Shown here: positions 28,444 through 37,440 of the stretch, piece by piece
How the letters are laid out: the number at the start of each line of letters is the position of its first letter
Position numbering within the stretch: the stretch's first letter is position 1
Source of the DNA: CAVSVP01 sp963731125
GTDB lineage: Bacteria; Pseudomonadota; Gammaproteobacteria; Competibacterales; Competibacteraceae
DNA length: 64,000 nt
Direction: 5' to 3'
NCBI GenBank assembly: GCA_963731125.1
Contig: CAVSVP010000010.1
Coordinates: 62,001 to 126,000 of the forward strand
Notes under the pieces: model-generated
What the model was told of the DNA's origin: nothing
Database searches by the model: none
Seen by the model: only the letters and a program-made list of their open reading frames with translations
Program-made: the position numbers and the translations under genes

Positions 28444-31341
28444 ATGGCCGATGTTGTGACCGTCTTCATCAGCTACAGCCACAAAGACACTGATTACCTG
28501 GAAGAGGACTCGCTGCTGGGTTTTTTGCAAGGGCTCGAGCGTGAAAATGTCCGCTTCTGGAGCGATCGCCATATCCGTACCGGCGAATGCTGGGATGCGG
28601 TGATCAAGGCTAACCTGCAAACCTGTGACGTGGCGCTGGCGCTGGTCAGTCAGGCGTTTCTGGATTCCCCCTACTGTCAGGATGTGGAGATAAGGGAACT
28701 GCTGGCCCAACGTAAGTATCTTTTTCCTATTATCCTCTCCGCTTGCGACTGGCAGAACCATGACTGGCTGCGGCGCCGGCAGTTTCTTCCCGGTGGCGAC
28801 AAGACCCTGGAGGAACGCTATACCGATCCCGGCCGCCGTAAGCGGCTGTTTCTCGAAATCCGTAAGCAACTACATCAGTGGGTGGTTGAGTTTACCCAGA
28901 CGTCAACACCCGATGCATCGTCAACGGGGTGCGAGTCGTCGCCGGCATCGGCTTACTCAGCGAAGACCCGCTTCGTTTTTTGCCGACGGTTGGGGGATAG
29001 CTGGCGGGACCTGGCCGACTATTTTGATATTTCCCTGACTCCGCCAAAGCCTTTAACAGCCGAATGGGAAGCGCGCGCCATCTGGAAGTGGCTGGACCAG
29101 AGCCACCGGCTTGGCGAGTTACCCGAGGCCCTCGAGTTTCTGGGGTGTGAGGATTTAGCAACCGAGCTGTTCGCAACCCCGTCTGCTTCAGCACCGGTCG
29201 CAGCACCTGCTTGGGAGGGTTCTCCGTACCCGGGCCTGCAGCATTTTACTCCAGAAGATGCCTCCATTTTCTTCGGCCGTGCGGCGGAAAGCCAGGAATT
29301 GCTGGCCCGACTTGCTGATCCCGCCAATCGTTTTTTGGCCGTGGTGGGGGCTTCTGGTTCCGGAAAGTCATCCCTGGTGGCGGCGGGGGTTATTCCGCGC
29401 CTAAATGAGATTCCGGGCGGGCAGGACTGGCTCTGGCTGCGGTTTACCCCGGGCGGCCTTGGTAACGATCCGTTTCTGACGCTGGCGGCGAAACTGGAGC
29501 CGTTTCTGGAACGGCGCGGCTGGTTGGGACGCGAAATTGCCGAACTGCTGCGTACCCGTGGCGAGCTAGCCGAGCTGGCGGATCTGCTGCTGGCGGACCA
29601 GCAGAAAAGTGAACTGCTGCTGTTTATCGATCAGTTCGAAGAACTGTTTACCCTGACCGATGCCGCCCATCACCCGCGGTTTATTGCCATGCTGGCAAAG
29701 GCGGCGGAAGCGCAACGGGTGCGGCTTGTGCTTACCCTGCGGGCCGACTTTTACCATCACAGCGTGGCGCATCCCCGGCTGGCCCGGTTGCTGCGGCTGG
29801 GCTCTTACCCTCTGGCGGCGTCTGACTCCAGGGCATTACTGGAGATGATTACCCGGCCGGCCGCCGTCGCGGGATTGCGATTTGAAGAGGAACTGCCCTG
29901 GCGGATTCTGGAAGACACCGGACGGGAGCCGGGCGCTCTGGCGCTGATGGCTTTTGCGCTGGCCCAGCTCTACAAGCAGAAGGCGAATGGAACGTTAACC
30001 AAGGCCGCCTATCACAGTTTTGGCGGCGTCAAGGGCGTCATTGGCAAGCAGGCGGATGCTACTTTTGCTGAGCTGTCTTCCGCTGTTCAGGCGAAATTGG
30101 GTGCGGTTTTCCGGGAGCTGGTGGAGGTGGACGAGCGGGGCGAGGCGACCCGGCGGCGTGCGCTGCTGGAGCCGCTAACGGATTCGGTCGAAGCGAAACG
30201 ACTGGTCAGTGCCTTAACGGACGCCCGATTGCTGGTGACGAGCCGTGGTAAGGACAACACCGCTATCGTCGAGGTGGCTCATGAGGCCCTGTTGCGAAGC
30301 TGGCCAAGACTGCGAAATTGGATTGATAAAACCCGGGACGACTTGCGGCTGCGGCGGCAAATTACCCAGGCGGCGGCGGAGTGGCAGGAGCATGACCGGG
30401 CGGAGAAATACCGCTGGCCCGACGAGCGTGTCGTCGAAGCTGCCGACATGCTGGCGCATCTGGGTCTGGATGTGGAAGAGCTTTCCCAGGTAGAGCAGGA
30501 CTTTCTGGGTCCCCTGAATCCCGAGCTTATGCTCGAGGAGATAGCGGACCCGGCCACTCAGCACGAGCGGCGGGCTACCATTGGCGTGCGGCTGGCCCTG
30601 CTGGGTGATCCTCGCCCCGGCGTGGGGCTGCGGGAGAATGGTTTGCCGGACATTGTCTGGTACAAGGTACGCGGTGGGAAAGTAACCCTGGAAGAAGAGG
30701 CCGGTACCTTTTCCGTTAAGTCATTTTACATTGCCAAATATCCGGTCACCTGGGCGCAGTATCGTGCTTTTCTGGAAGCGGAGGACGGCTTTGGCAATCC
30801 CGCTTGGTGGGAGGGTCTATGGTTTCAGATTGATAAACCGGGCAAACAATTCAATCGGTATGATAATCATCCGGCCGAAAACCTTTGCTGGTTGGAGGCG
30901 GTGGCTTTCTGCCGGTGGCTGAGCGCACGACTGGGCTACGAAATTCGGCTGCCGACGGAATGGGAATGGCAGCGGGCGGCGACGGGTGGCAATCCTGACA
31001 ACGTCTACCCGTGGGGAGCGGAGTGGGATAACGATTGCGCGAATACCTATGAAAGCGAGTTGAGCCGGTCTACCGCGGTGGGGGTGTATCCCCAAGGCGC
31101 CTCGTCAGTGGGAGCGCTGGATATGAGCGGCAATGTCTACGAATGGTGTTTGAATGAGTATGACAATCCCGAAAGTACAGAGGTATTAGGTGAGGGCCGC
31201 CGGGTGGTTCGCGGCGGTTCTTGGTTCGGCGATCCGGGGCGCGCGCGCGCCGCGTTTCGCGGCTGGAGCGATCCGAACGGCCGCGACGGCTACGTGGGGT
31301 TGCGGGTGGCGTGTCTGGCCCCCATTTTTCTGAATCGCTGA
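28444..31341 (+). CDS. DGR target 2: TIR-nSTAND1-FGE-sulfatase protein
   Basis: A 965-residue protein with an N-terminal TIR domain (VFISYSHKDTDYLEED, FWSDRHIRTGECWDAVI, and DSPYCQDVEI with a candidate catalytic Glu82), a small helical segment (about 180-245; ILEWL-like AIWKWLDQSHRLGELPEALE) that may be a death-like effector-associated domain, an nSTAND1 NTPase (Walker A VGASGSGKSSLVAAG at about 300; Walker B LLLFIDQFEELFT), and an FGE-sulfatase domain from about 735. Its last 49 residues contain VR2 (31196-31321), in frame, ending VGLRVACLAPIFLNR. GAGGGAG precedes the ATG. TIR domains in bacterial immunity cleave NAD+; the model is ligand binding by the variable face, STAND oligomerisation, then NADase activity. 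Confidence 0.95.
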   Translation: MADVVTVFISYSHKDTDYLEEDSLLGFLQGLERENVRFWSDRHIRTGECWDAVIKANLQTCDVALALVSQAFLDSPYCQDVEIRELLAQRKYLFPIILSACDWQNHDWLRRRQFLPGGDKTLEERYTDPGRRKRLFLEIRKQLHQWVVEFTQTSTPDASSTGCESSPASAYSAKTRFVFCRRLGDSWRDLADYFDISLTPPKPLTAEWEARAIWKWLDQSHRLGELPEALEFLGCEDLATELFATPSASAPVAAPAWEGSPYPGLQHFTPEDASIFFGRAAESQELLARLADPANRFLAVVGASGSGKSSLVAAGVIPRLNEIPGGQDWLWLRFTPGGLGNDPFLTLAAKLEPFLERRGWLGREIAELLRTRGELAELADLLLADQQKSELLLFIDQFEELFTLTDAAHHPRFIAMLAKAAEAQRVRLVLTLRADFYHHSVAHPRLARLLRLGSYPLAASDSRALLEMITRPAAVAGLRFEEELPWRILEDTGREPGALALMAFALAQLYKQKANGTLTKAAYHSFGGVKGVIGKQADATFAELSSAVQAKLGAVFRELVEVDERGEATRRRALLEPLTDSVEAKRLVSALTDARLLVTSRGKDNTAIVEVAHEALLRSWPRLRNWIDKTRDDLRLRRQITQAAAEWQEHDRAEKYRWPDERVVEAADMLAHLGLDVEELSQVEQDFLGPLNPELMLEEIADPATQHERRATIGVRLALLGDPRPGVGLRENGLPDIVWYKVRGGKVTLEEEAGTFSVKSFYIAKYPVTWAQYRAFLEAEDGFGNPAWWEGLWFQIDKPGKQFNRYDNHPAENLCWLEAVAFCRWLSARLGYEIRLPTEWEWQRAATGGNPDNVYPWGAEWDNDCANTYESELSRSTAVGVYPQGASSVGALDMSGNVYEWCLNEYDNPESTEVLGEGRRVVRGGSWFGDPGRARAAFRGWSDPNGRDGYVGLRVACLAPIFLNR
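31196..31321 (+). other. DGR variable region 2 (VR2)
   Basis: 126 bases, same length as the TR, with 18 differences, all at template adenines (for example AAC to TTC, CGC, GGC, TAC; AGG to TGG; GAG to GGG). The non-adenine positions are identical. The reading frame is intact. Changed residues cluster in two short loops of the FGE fold, on either side of ARAAFR. Confidence 0.97.
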
Positions 31342-31465
31342 ACACTGATTGGCCGCGTGAGCGGCCGAATGGGGCGCGTAGCGCCCCCGCGATTTTTTGG
31401 CGGATGGCCTTCGCTATGGCACAATAGGGCTGCCGGTTACGGCCGGCGGGGCTTCCTGGCATTAG
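31336..31465 (+). other. Post-VR2 cassette with two hairpins, a copy of the post-VR1 cassette
   Basis: GGCCGC-GTGA-GCGGCC (31351-31366) and GGGGCGC-GTA-GCGCCCC (31371-31387), then GCGATTTTTT. The arrangement and about 120 bases match the sequence after VR1, up to CCGGTTACGGCCGGCGGGGC; no template follows. The second hairpin differs from its VR1 counterpart in length and loop, yet still pairs fully. Confidence 0.85.
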
Positions 31466-31489
31466 CAAGCACCGGAGAAATGTGTGAGA

Positions 31490-31515
31490 GGGCGATTCGT
31501 GAATCGCCCCTACAA
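31490..31515. repeat. REP-like palindrome, copy 1
   Basis: GGGCGATTC-GT-GAATCGCCC followed by CTACAA. The same element occurs at 31968-31992, 54166-54190 and 54576-54600, and is linked to the RAYT transposase in this window. Confidence 0.85.
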
Positions 31516-31755
31516 GGCGGTGATGGGTTCCACCCTGATAAAATAGACATTATCGGAAATAAGCTATTGACCAACTTAACTACCTGTACATCAAGGATAA
31601 TAATTCGCCGAAACCTTAAAACCGATAATGTCTAATGGAATGACGCATGGTTTTCGTGATCTGGATAATACAAAACATTCGCAATGAGTCTGTTAGACGA
31701 ATTTTCAAACAAACGATTAGAGCTCGGTATTCTTTCATTAAGTTTTTTTGTTAGT

Positions 31756-32013
31756 GGCTGTACAAACGATCATTTTTTCCATTGAGCAGGATTGTTGTGA
31801 ATGTATTCCCGGATACGGTTGAGCTCAGATTCATTTCGAATAATATGTCCCAATAATTTCGCTGTCATAATTTGGCGCCGGTGGTGTGGCGGATGGCGTT
31901 GATTTGTTTAGCGGTTAGCATTTTGAACCGCCCGATTAATTTCGGTAATCCCATGTTCCGCCGCTGTTGTAGGGGCGATTCACGAATCGCCCTGACGCTG
32001 CCGGTGAATACCA
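31756..32013 (-). pseudogene. RAYT (REP-associated tyrosine transposase) relic, C-terminal half
   Basis: About 260 bases align closely with the 3' half of the intact RAYT gene at 53949-54467, from its stop region to GGTGAATACCA, but the N-terminal half with the HUH-type active site is missing and the copy has diverged. It includes a REP palindrome at the same place as in the intact gene. It lies in the 794-base gap after DGR target 2, together with the post-VR2 hairpins and a separate REP copy; I see no other gene there. Confidence 0.88.
31968..31992. repeat. REP-like palindrome, copy 2 (inside the RAYT relic)
   Basis: TGTAGGGGCGATTCACGAAT and on to CGCCC, the inverse orientation of copy 1. 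It occupies the same internal position as in the intact RAYT gene. Confidence 0.85.
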
Positions 32014-32135
32014 CCTCGCTTACCAACCAAATCCCGGTACGGCAAAATGCAATGGGGAAGTTATTTCATATACGGTTTTTCTGAATCAATGATCATTGGT
32101 TGAATCCATCCCACTTACCACCAGGAGTCCCACTA

Positions 32136-33239
32136 ATGAGCGAATACCAATACTATGAATTTGTTGCCCTGGACAGAGCACTGACCCAAACGGAAGTGCA
32201 GCAACTGCGCGGTGTCTCATCCCGTGCCGAGGTCTCCTCGACCCGCTTTGCCAATGTATACAACTATGGCGATTTTCGGGGCGATGCGTATGATTTTATG
32301 ACCCGCTACTTCGATGCCATGGTTTATGTGGCCAATTGGGGTACTCATCGGCTTATGCTGCGGCTACCGGGTGGCCTGATTGACCGGACGCTGCTGCAAG
32401 CGTATTGCCCTGGCGATAGCGCCTCGCTGGAGAGTAAAGGCAAAGCCGTGGTACTGGATTTTACCAGCTCCCTGGAGGACTTCGCAGGTTGGGAGGACGG
32501 GGAAGGGTGGCTGTCGACGCTGGTGCCGCTGCGCGCCGAACTGCTCAATGGCGATCTGCGAGCGTTATATATCGCCTGGCTGCTTTGCGCGCAGTGTGAA
32601 GAACTCGACGAAGACGCCCGGGAACCGCCGGTGCCGCCGGGTCTCGACAGTCTTTCTGCGGCACTGGAATGTCTCGTGGAATTTCTCCGTATCGATCCGG
32701 ATTTATTGGCGGTCGCGGCTCAAAATAGTGCCAAACCTACCCCATTACCTGCGGGAATCGATGAGTGGATTAGCGCACTGTCGGACGCCGAGAAGAACGA
32801 GCTGCTGTTGGCCCTCGTCAAAGGCCAGGACCCCCACCTGGGCGTGCGCCTGCAGCAACGCTATCGGGCAGCGGCTGAAAAACCGGCAGATGCTGCGCCG
32901 GTCCAACGCCGGAGCGTCGGCGAACTATTGGCGGCGGCGGAGCATCGTTGCGCAGCGCGTGAACAGGCCGAAGCCCGGCATAAAGCCGAGGTCCGTGCCC
33001 GTTATCTCGATGAACTGGCGTTGCGGCAGGACGACGTTTGGCAACAGATCGAGGACTTGGTTGCTCTGAAACAGGCGAAAGCTTATGCGCAGGCGGTTGG
33101 GTTACTCAAGGATCTGCGGGATCTGCACCAATACCAGGATAACGTCTCGCAGTTCCAAGAAAAAATCGCGGGATTATATAACCGTCATCAGAAAAAGCGC
33201 GCTTTTCTCGAGCGGGTGCAACAAGCCGGTTTGTCATAA
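32136..33239 (+). CDS. Conserved protein of unknown function
   Basis: A 367-residue soluble protein starting MSEYQYYEFVALDRALTQTE; AGGAG precedes the ATG at 32136. Notable are a WGT-containing N-terminal region (YFDAMVYVANWGTHRLMLRL), an acidic middle and a Lys/Arg/Glu-rich helical C-terminus (about 265-360) likely to be coiled coil. I recall homologues beside SWIM zinc-finger genes, but their function is not known to me. It lies after the DGR region and converges on the next gene. No membrane segment or signal peptide. Confidence 0.75.
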   Translation: MSEYQYYEFVALDRALTQTEVQQLRGVSSRAEVSSTRFANVYNYGDFRGDAYDFMTRYFDAMVYVANWGTHRLMLRLPGGLIDRTLLQAYCPGDSASLESKGKAVVLDFTSSLEDFAGWEDGEGWLSTLVPLRAELLNGDLRALYIAWLLCAQCEELDEDAREPPVPPGLDSLSAALECLVEFLRIDPDLLAVAAQNSAKPTPLPAGIDEWISALSDAEKNELLLALVKGQDPHLGVRLQQRYRAAAEKPADAAPVQRRSVGELLAAAEHRCAAREQAEARHKAEVRARYLDELALRQDDVWQQIEDLVALKQAKAYAQAVGLLKDLRDLHQYQDNVSQFQEKIAGLYNRHQKKRAFLERVQQAGLS

Positions 33240-33261
33240 AAGAACCTCATTCACCGCCGCG

Positions 33262-34149
33262 CTAGCGGTGTTGCAAAAAATCCTGCATCGCTTGGGCCTC
33301 ATCCCAGGAAATCCTATTCGTGTTAAGAAGAAAACGGACCAACCGTTTAAAACTGACCCGATTGGCGTTTTTGCCCTGCTTTTTCAGATACTTTTGTAAA
33401 TCGGCAAGGTTAAGATCCAGCAGCGAGCGGGGCGGGTTCTGGGCCAATAGGTAAGACTCCATAAACCGCTCTATCTGACCGGTATGCTCGTCCATCATTT
33501 TTAGGCTTAAGTTGGACGCGGCGAGGTCCTTACGAAAGGCAGTCAAGACTTTGCGATTGCCCTCAGTGCTGCTCTGGCGGATTTCTTCCGGGCTGCGCGG
33601 CTGCAGCGTGGTGATAATGCCGCCGCGTTCCTGCGCCTTGCGGTAAGCCTCGTTCAAGCCGCTGCGGATACCACTGCCGAAACTCACCGCATAAGGGTAC
33701 AGCAGGCTGTCATAGATGATCTTATCTTCGAAAGGAAGCAGTACCGCATCCAGGTACACGGGCAACGGCCAGGGGATGATCTCTTCAAGGGGACTCGCCA
33801 GACCCAGGACGCCGTATGCGCGAGGCGGGTCTTCTTCGGTCAGGAACACCGTGTATTTTTTGAGATAGCGCATAATATAAAACTTTCCTGCGATACGCTG
33901 ATCCCAGCTGGCCACGATAGCCAAATCGGCGTTCGTCAGATTGGCCGGGTTTTCGGCGATAAACGTTTCCCGGAGCAGGTCGGATTCCCAGAGGACTTGA
34001 CGAATCTGATGGGCTGCCTCGCTGCTAATGGGTCTTTGCTCCGAAATGGCGCCAAGCTCGGGAATCACCTGACGGTGGGTATTAACGTAGGATAACAGCG
34101 GCAGCCAAATCCGGTAGAAGCGCTTCGTTTCCTCGGCAGATAAATTCAT
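33262..34149 (-). CDS. Protein of unknown function
   Basis: A 295-residue, mostly helical soluble protein with no motif I recognise. It begins MNLSAEETKRFYRIWLPLLS; this ATG at 34149 is preferred over one six codons upstream. The C-terminal 60 residues are basic (LQKYLKKQGKNANRVSFKRL). Its stop is 22 bases from the stop of the convergent gene, and an inverted-repeat element lies upstream. The function cannot be inferred from context. Confidence 0.65.
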   Translation of the reverse strand: MNLSAEETKRFYRIWLPLLSYVNTHRQVIPELGAISEQRPISSEAAHQIRQVLWESDLLRETFIAENPANLTNADLAIVASWDQRIAGKFYIMRYLKKYTVFLTEEDPPRAYGVLGLASPLEEIIPWPLPVYLDAVLLPFEDKIIYDSLLYPYAVSFGSGIRSGLNEAYRKAQERGGIITTLQPRSPEEIRQSSTEGNRKVLTAFRKDLAASNLSLKMMDEHTGQIERFMESYLLAQNPPRSLLDLNLADLQKYLKKQGKNANRVSFKRLVRFLLNTNRISWDEAQAMQDFLQHR

Positions 34150-34272
34150 GTTGGGATTTCCGGGCAAACGGTATAAAAAACCGCGCTAAGGTTGCTTTTA
34201 TCAGTCATTGTAGCAAGTTACTGAAAGCATATGGTACTTTTGATAAAATCTACTTTTTCAGGGTATCCACTT

Positions 34273-34339
34273 GGTAGGAGCGAGTTGCTCGCGCATTTAC
34301 CCTGATGTCCGCCTCAATCGCGAGCAACTCGCTCCTACC
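34273..34339. repeat. Fold-back element with perfect 21-base arms
   Basis: Arms at 34273-34293 and 34319-34339 are exact inverse complements (GGTAGGAGCGAGTTGCTCGC...). A third, single arm variant (TTCGCGAGCAAGCTCGCTCC) lies at 34384-34403. The right flank, CTACCGGTGGA then CCCGCCTTAAGT, recurs at 63174-63217 beside a second such element. These repeats occupy most of the 290-base gap before the P450. Confidence 0.85.
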
Positions 34340-34439
34340 GGTGGAATCCCGCCTTAAGTTGGTAGCCTTTTTTAACAAATAAGTTCGCGAGCAAGCTCGC
34401 TCCTACAGGAGTATAGGTAACGTTTGCACGGCATCCCCC

Positions 34440-35792
34440 TTATGCGAGCCTTGTCAGCTGCATCGGCAAGCCATCGCGCGGTTTGGGGATCGGCACCTGT
34501 TGCATCGGTAAATGATACCCCGGGTGCAAGGCTAAGCGATAGCGGATCAGCAGCTGGTGCAGGAATTGCCTGGCAAGATTAGCGGCGAAGATCATGCCGA
34601 TGCACTTATGTGCTCCGCCGCCGTAGGGTAGGAAAGCAAACGCATGACGTTTGTGTTCACTGCGCTCGGGGCTAAACCGGTCAGGATCAAAGCGTTCCGG
34701 ATGGGTCCAGATGTCAGGATCCTGATGGACGAGGTCGGTACACAGTAGGATCTGGGTGTTGGCTGGAATCGTGTAGCCGCGGTATTCGAAGGCTTTTAGC
34801 GCGCGCCGGGGAATGTAGGGTACCGGTGCATAAAGGCGCAGCGCCTCGTTAAAGACGCGTTCCGTCAGCAGGAGCTCGTCCAGGCGCTCATCAGGCAGCG
34901 GTGCCCAACCGGCCGCCAAACACTCGCTGCGCACCTTTTCCTGCCAGTCGGTATGGCGGGCGAGGGCATAAACGCTGGTGCTCAGCGAGCTCGTGATGGT
35001 ATCGTGCGCCGCCATCAGCAAGAAGATCATATGATCGAGAATGTCCTGATCGGCGTAGCGCTCGCCGTCCTCGCTGACGGCGTGGCATAGCCGCGTTAAC
35101 ATATCGGTGGCGGTGCTCGCCCGACGCTCGACTATCAAGCGATGAAAGAATTTCGTAAGAAAGCGGCGTCCGTGCAAGCCGCGATAAAATTTTAAGCCCG
35201 GGATCGGCAGGCGAATGAAGGCCATGGAGGCATTCAAGGTGTCGATGAGGGCCCGGTTAACACCAGTTGCCTCTGGCCCGAGCTCCAGCCCTAGAAACAC
35301 CCTCGCGGTCAAATTCAGCGTCAACGTCTTGATGGCCGGATGGCAGCGGAAATCCTTCACTGCGGCCCAGTCCTCCACCGCCTCGGCGATATGGGGTCCA
35401 AGCCTTCGCGAGTAATCGGCCAACGCCTCTTTGCGGAAGGCTACCTGCATGATACGCCGCTGATGGCGATGATCTGCGAAGTCACGCAGCATTAGTCCAC
35501 GGGTGAAGAACTTGCCTAGGGTGTAATCTCAGCCAAACTGGCTGGAGAAAATCTGATCGCGATCCTGCAAGACCATCTGCAGCGCATCGGCGCCAACCAG
35601 CGAGACGCTGCGCTGGCGCATGAAATCGGTGCGATGAACGGGTCCAAAGCGCGCCAAGTTGCGCTGTGCAAGCCCGCGGGGATCGCGCATCCATTCCAGG
35701 GCATTACCGAATATGGGTAATCCATACGTGCCTGGAATGTGGTCAAGCTGCCGGTTGGCAGGCAACAGTTCCGTAGCGGTCAAGCGGGTCAT
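34440..35792 (-). pseudogene. Cytochrome P450 interrupted by one in-frame TGA
   Basis: A 450-codon P450 split by a TGA at 35529-35531; frames on both sides are the same. The upstream part ends IFSSQFG and the downstream part resumes DYTLGKFFTRGLMLRDFADH; related P450s have tryptophan at this point, so TGG to TGA is the likely change. The downstream part keeps the I-helix (LLMAAHDTITSSLS), the ExxR helix (NEALRLYAP) and the haem loop (FLPYGGGAHKCIGM). Everything except the one codon looks functional. It is 18 bases downstream of a nitroreductase-like gene on the same strand. A monooxygenase substrate cannot be named. Confidence 0.9.
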
Positions 35793-35810
35793 CTGGCATA
35801 CCTGGTGTTA

Positions 35811-37100
35811 TTAAGCCGTCGGGTGCCAACGCACCATGTGCGCGGCGTGGGTTTTTAAATACGCACCGGGCTTATAGAACATGTCATAGAACTCCAGGTC
35901 CAAATGATGCGCCTGCAGGTATTGCATGACAAAAATCGACGGCACCGTGCCGGGGAATTTTCCAAACGTGTCGAAAACATATTGAGCCTGCAAGGCCACG
36001 CACTCCCTAAACGCCTGGCTGTGTACCTCGGCTGCCGAGCGCACCTTCGCTGATTCCTTCCAGGGACCCGGCGTATCGCCGTGGAAGGGTCCTCCCGATC
36101 CGAACTTGCGCTCGCAGACCGCCTCCACGGCGGCGCCCATGTCTGCATAGTGGGGTGGGCAACAGCCTTCCAGCACTCCCGCTAAGCCGGTAGGGTTCGG
36201 ATAAGGCCAGCGCGCATCTGTATCATAGCGAAAGCCCAGGCCCGGAATGTCCGGGTTGCCGCTCGCGCCGAGCATGCTGAATGGTTCGATGCCGTTGAAC
36301 ATCCAGCCGCCCAGCCCCATGGCCTGCAGCATGAGGGTGCCCGCGTAGCAACTCGTGCAGAGTTCCGCCGTCAGTTCAGCCATGGACCATTGCTCCACGA
36401 ACGTCAGGGGCCAGACGTTAGCGACATCCACCAGCTGGCTGAATTTCTCGATCCCCGGAATGGCACGCCCGTTGATATCGTCGGTAAGGACGAGACCGTT
36501 TTGCAGCATATAGCAGAGATTCAGCAGGACGTGCTGTGCCAGGTCACCGACGGGAATGACGAGCAGCGTTCCGGAATGATTGACCACCCAGGTATTGTGC
36601 GGCTCGATATAGGGCACCTCTGGAGGCAGACGCAGGCGCCCCTCATGAAGCTTCCGAACGCGGCTCTGGAGGGCACTGATAAGCGCTTCGAGGTCTAATG
36701 AACCTGCTTCGTCCCGCTCGGCGAGAGCCGGTGCATCGCGGGCGTCTAGCACATAGAGCCCGGCGTCGTCGGTAAAGAACGTCATACTGGTGTGAAAGCC
36801 TGCCGCCGAAGGGAAGGTTCGCCCACCGGCCGCCCCGGCATAGTTGGACAGGTGCGGCGCGTAGCGTTCGGCGCGGTAAATCATATTGTGCCAACCCGTG
36901 TTTCCGCCACAGGCGGTTACTACGAGAAGTTTCTCTAATTCGGACAGCGGCACGGGATCGTGCCGTGATTTGTAAGCGAGCACGCCATCCGGAATTTCTG
37001 CTCCCAGAAAGAAACGTCGGGAGCGTCTGCCAAGCAGGGCCTCGACGAGACCCAATTCCAGCATGTCCTGAAAGCCTGGAGGTACCGTTGAATTAGTCAT
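35811..37100 (-). CDS. Nitroreductase/SagB-like flavoprotein
   Basis: A 429-residue protein with features of the nitroreductase superfamily, SagB-like branch: an early RRSRRFFLGAEIPDG (FMN phosphate contacts), YKSRHDPVPLSELEKLLV, and SAGGRTFPSAA-like GAAGGRTFPSAAGFH. The second half lacks familiar motifs apart from a Cys-containing LCTSCYAGTLMLQAMGLGGW. GAGGAGG just ahead of the ATG at 37100 decides the start. It precedes the P450, and the two may form a small oxidative pathway. SagB-like enzymes often act on peptides or small aromatic substrates; nothing here shows which. Confidence 0.65.
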   Translation of the reverse strand: MTNSTVPPGFQDMLELGLVEALLGRRSRRFFLGAEIPDGVLAYKSRHDPVPLSELEKLLVVTACGGNTGWHNMIYRAERYAPHLSNYAGAAGGRTFPSAAGFHTSMTFFTDDAGLYVLDARDAPALAERDEAGSLDLEALISALQSRVRKLHEGRLRLPPEVPYIEPHNTWVVNHSGTLLVIPVGDLAQHVLLNLCYMLQNGLVLTDDINGRAIPGIEKFSQLVDVANVWPLTFVEQWSMAELTAELCTSCYAGTLMLQAMGLGGWMFNGIEPFSMLGASGNPDIPGLGFRYDTDARWPYPNPTGLAGVLEGCCPPHYADMGAAVEAVCERKFGSGGPFHGDTPGPWKESAKVRSAAEVHSQAFRECVALQAQYVFDTFGKFPGTVPSIFVMQYLQAHHLDLEFYDMFYKPGAYLKTHAAHMVRWHPTA

Positions 37101-37157
37101 AAGATCCTCCTCTTTGCTCAGCATGAATTCGTTTTAGATACTTACTATCCCCCTGCG

Positions 37158-37263
37158 TATCGCTCTGGAAGCTATTTTCAAGACACGCTGTTAATACATC
37201 CCTATAAGCTCGACTGCGGCGTCCATGCCGCAGACGGTCTTGATAACAGCTTCCAGAGCGATA
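37158..37263. repeat. 106-base fold-back (MITE-like) element
   Basis: The outer arms, 37158-37184 and 37237-37263, pair over 27 bases with two mismatches; inside lies a second hairpin, CTGCGGC-GTCCAT-GCCGCAG. It has no coding capacity. It lies in the 340-base gap between two genes read leftward (35811-37100 and 37441-37806); nothing else is evident there. Confidence 0.88.
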
Positions 37264-37440
37264 TCAATTCGTAATATACGGGCATCGTTACAAACTGCAT
37301 CCCGGACACTGGGTGTCGGTCAGGGTGCCTATGCACGCCTTGCGCAGGGGTATTGATAAGTATGGCTCACATTGAGGATAACGACTAGCGCGGTCTTAGG
37401 TTGCCGCTGAGCAGCGCCGATAATGCTCGCACGGCATCCG

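Noticed and set aside
35529..35531. P450 TGA as a selenocysteine codon
   Set aside because: The family has tryptophan here and no reason for selenium; a nonsense change or error is simpler.
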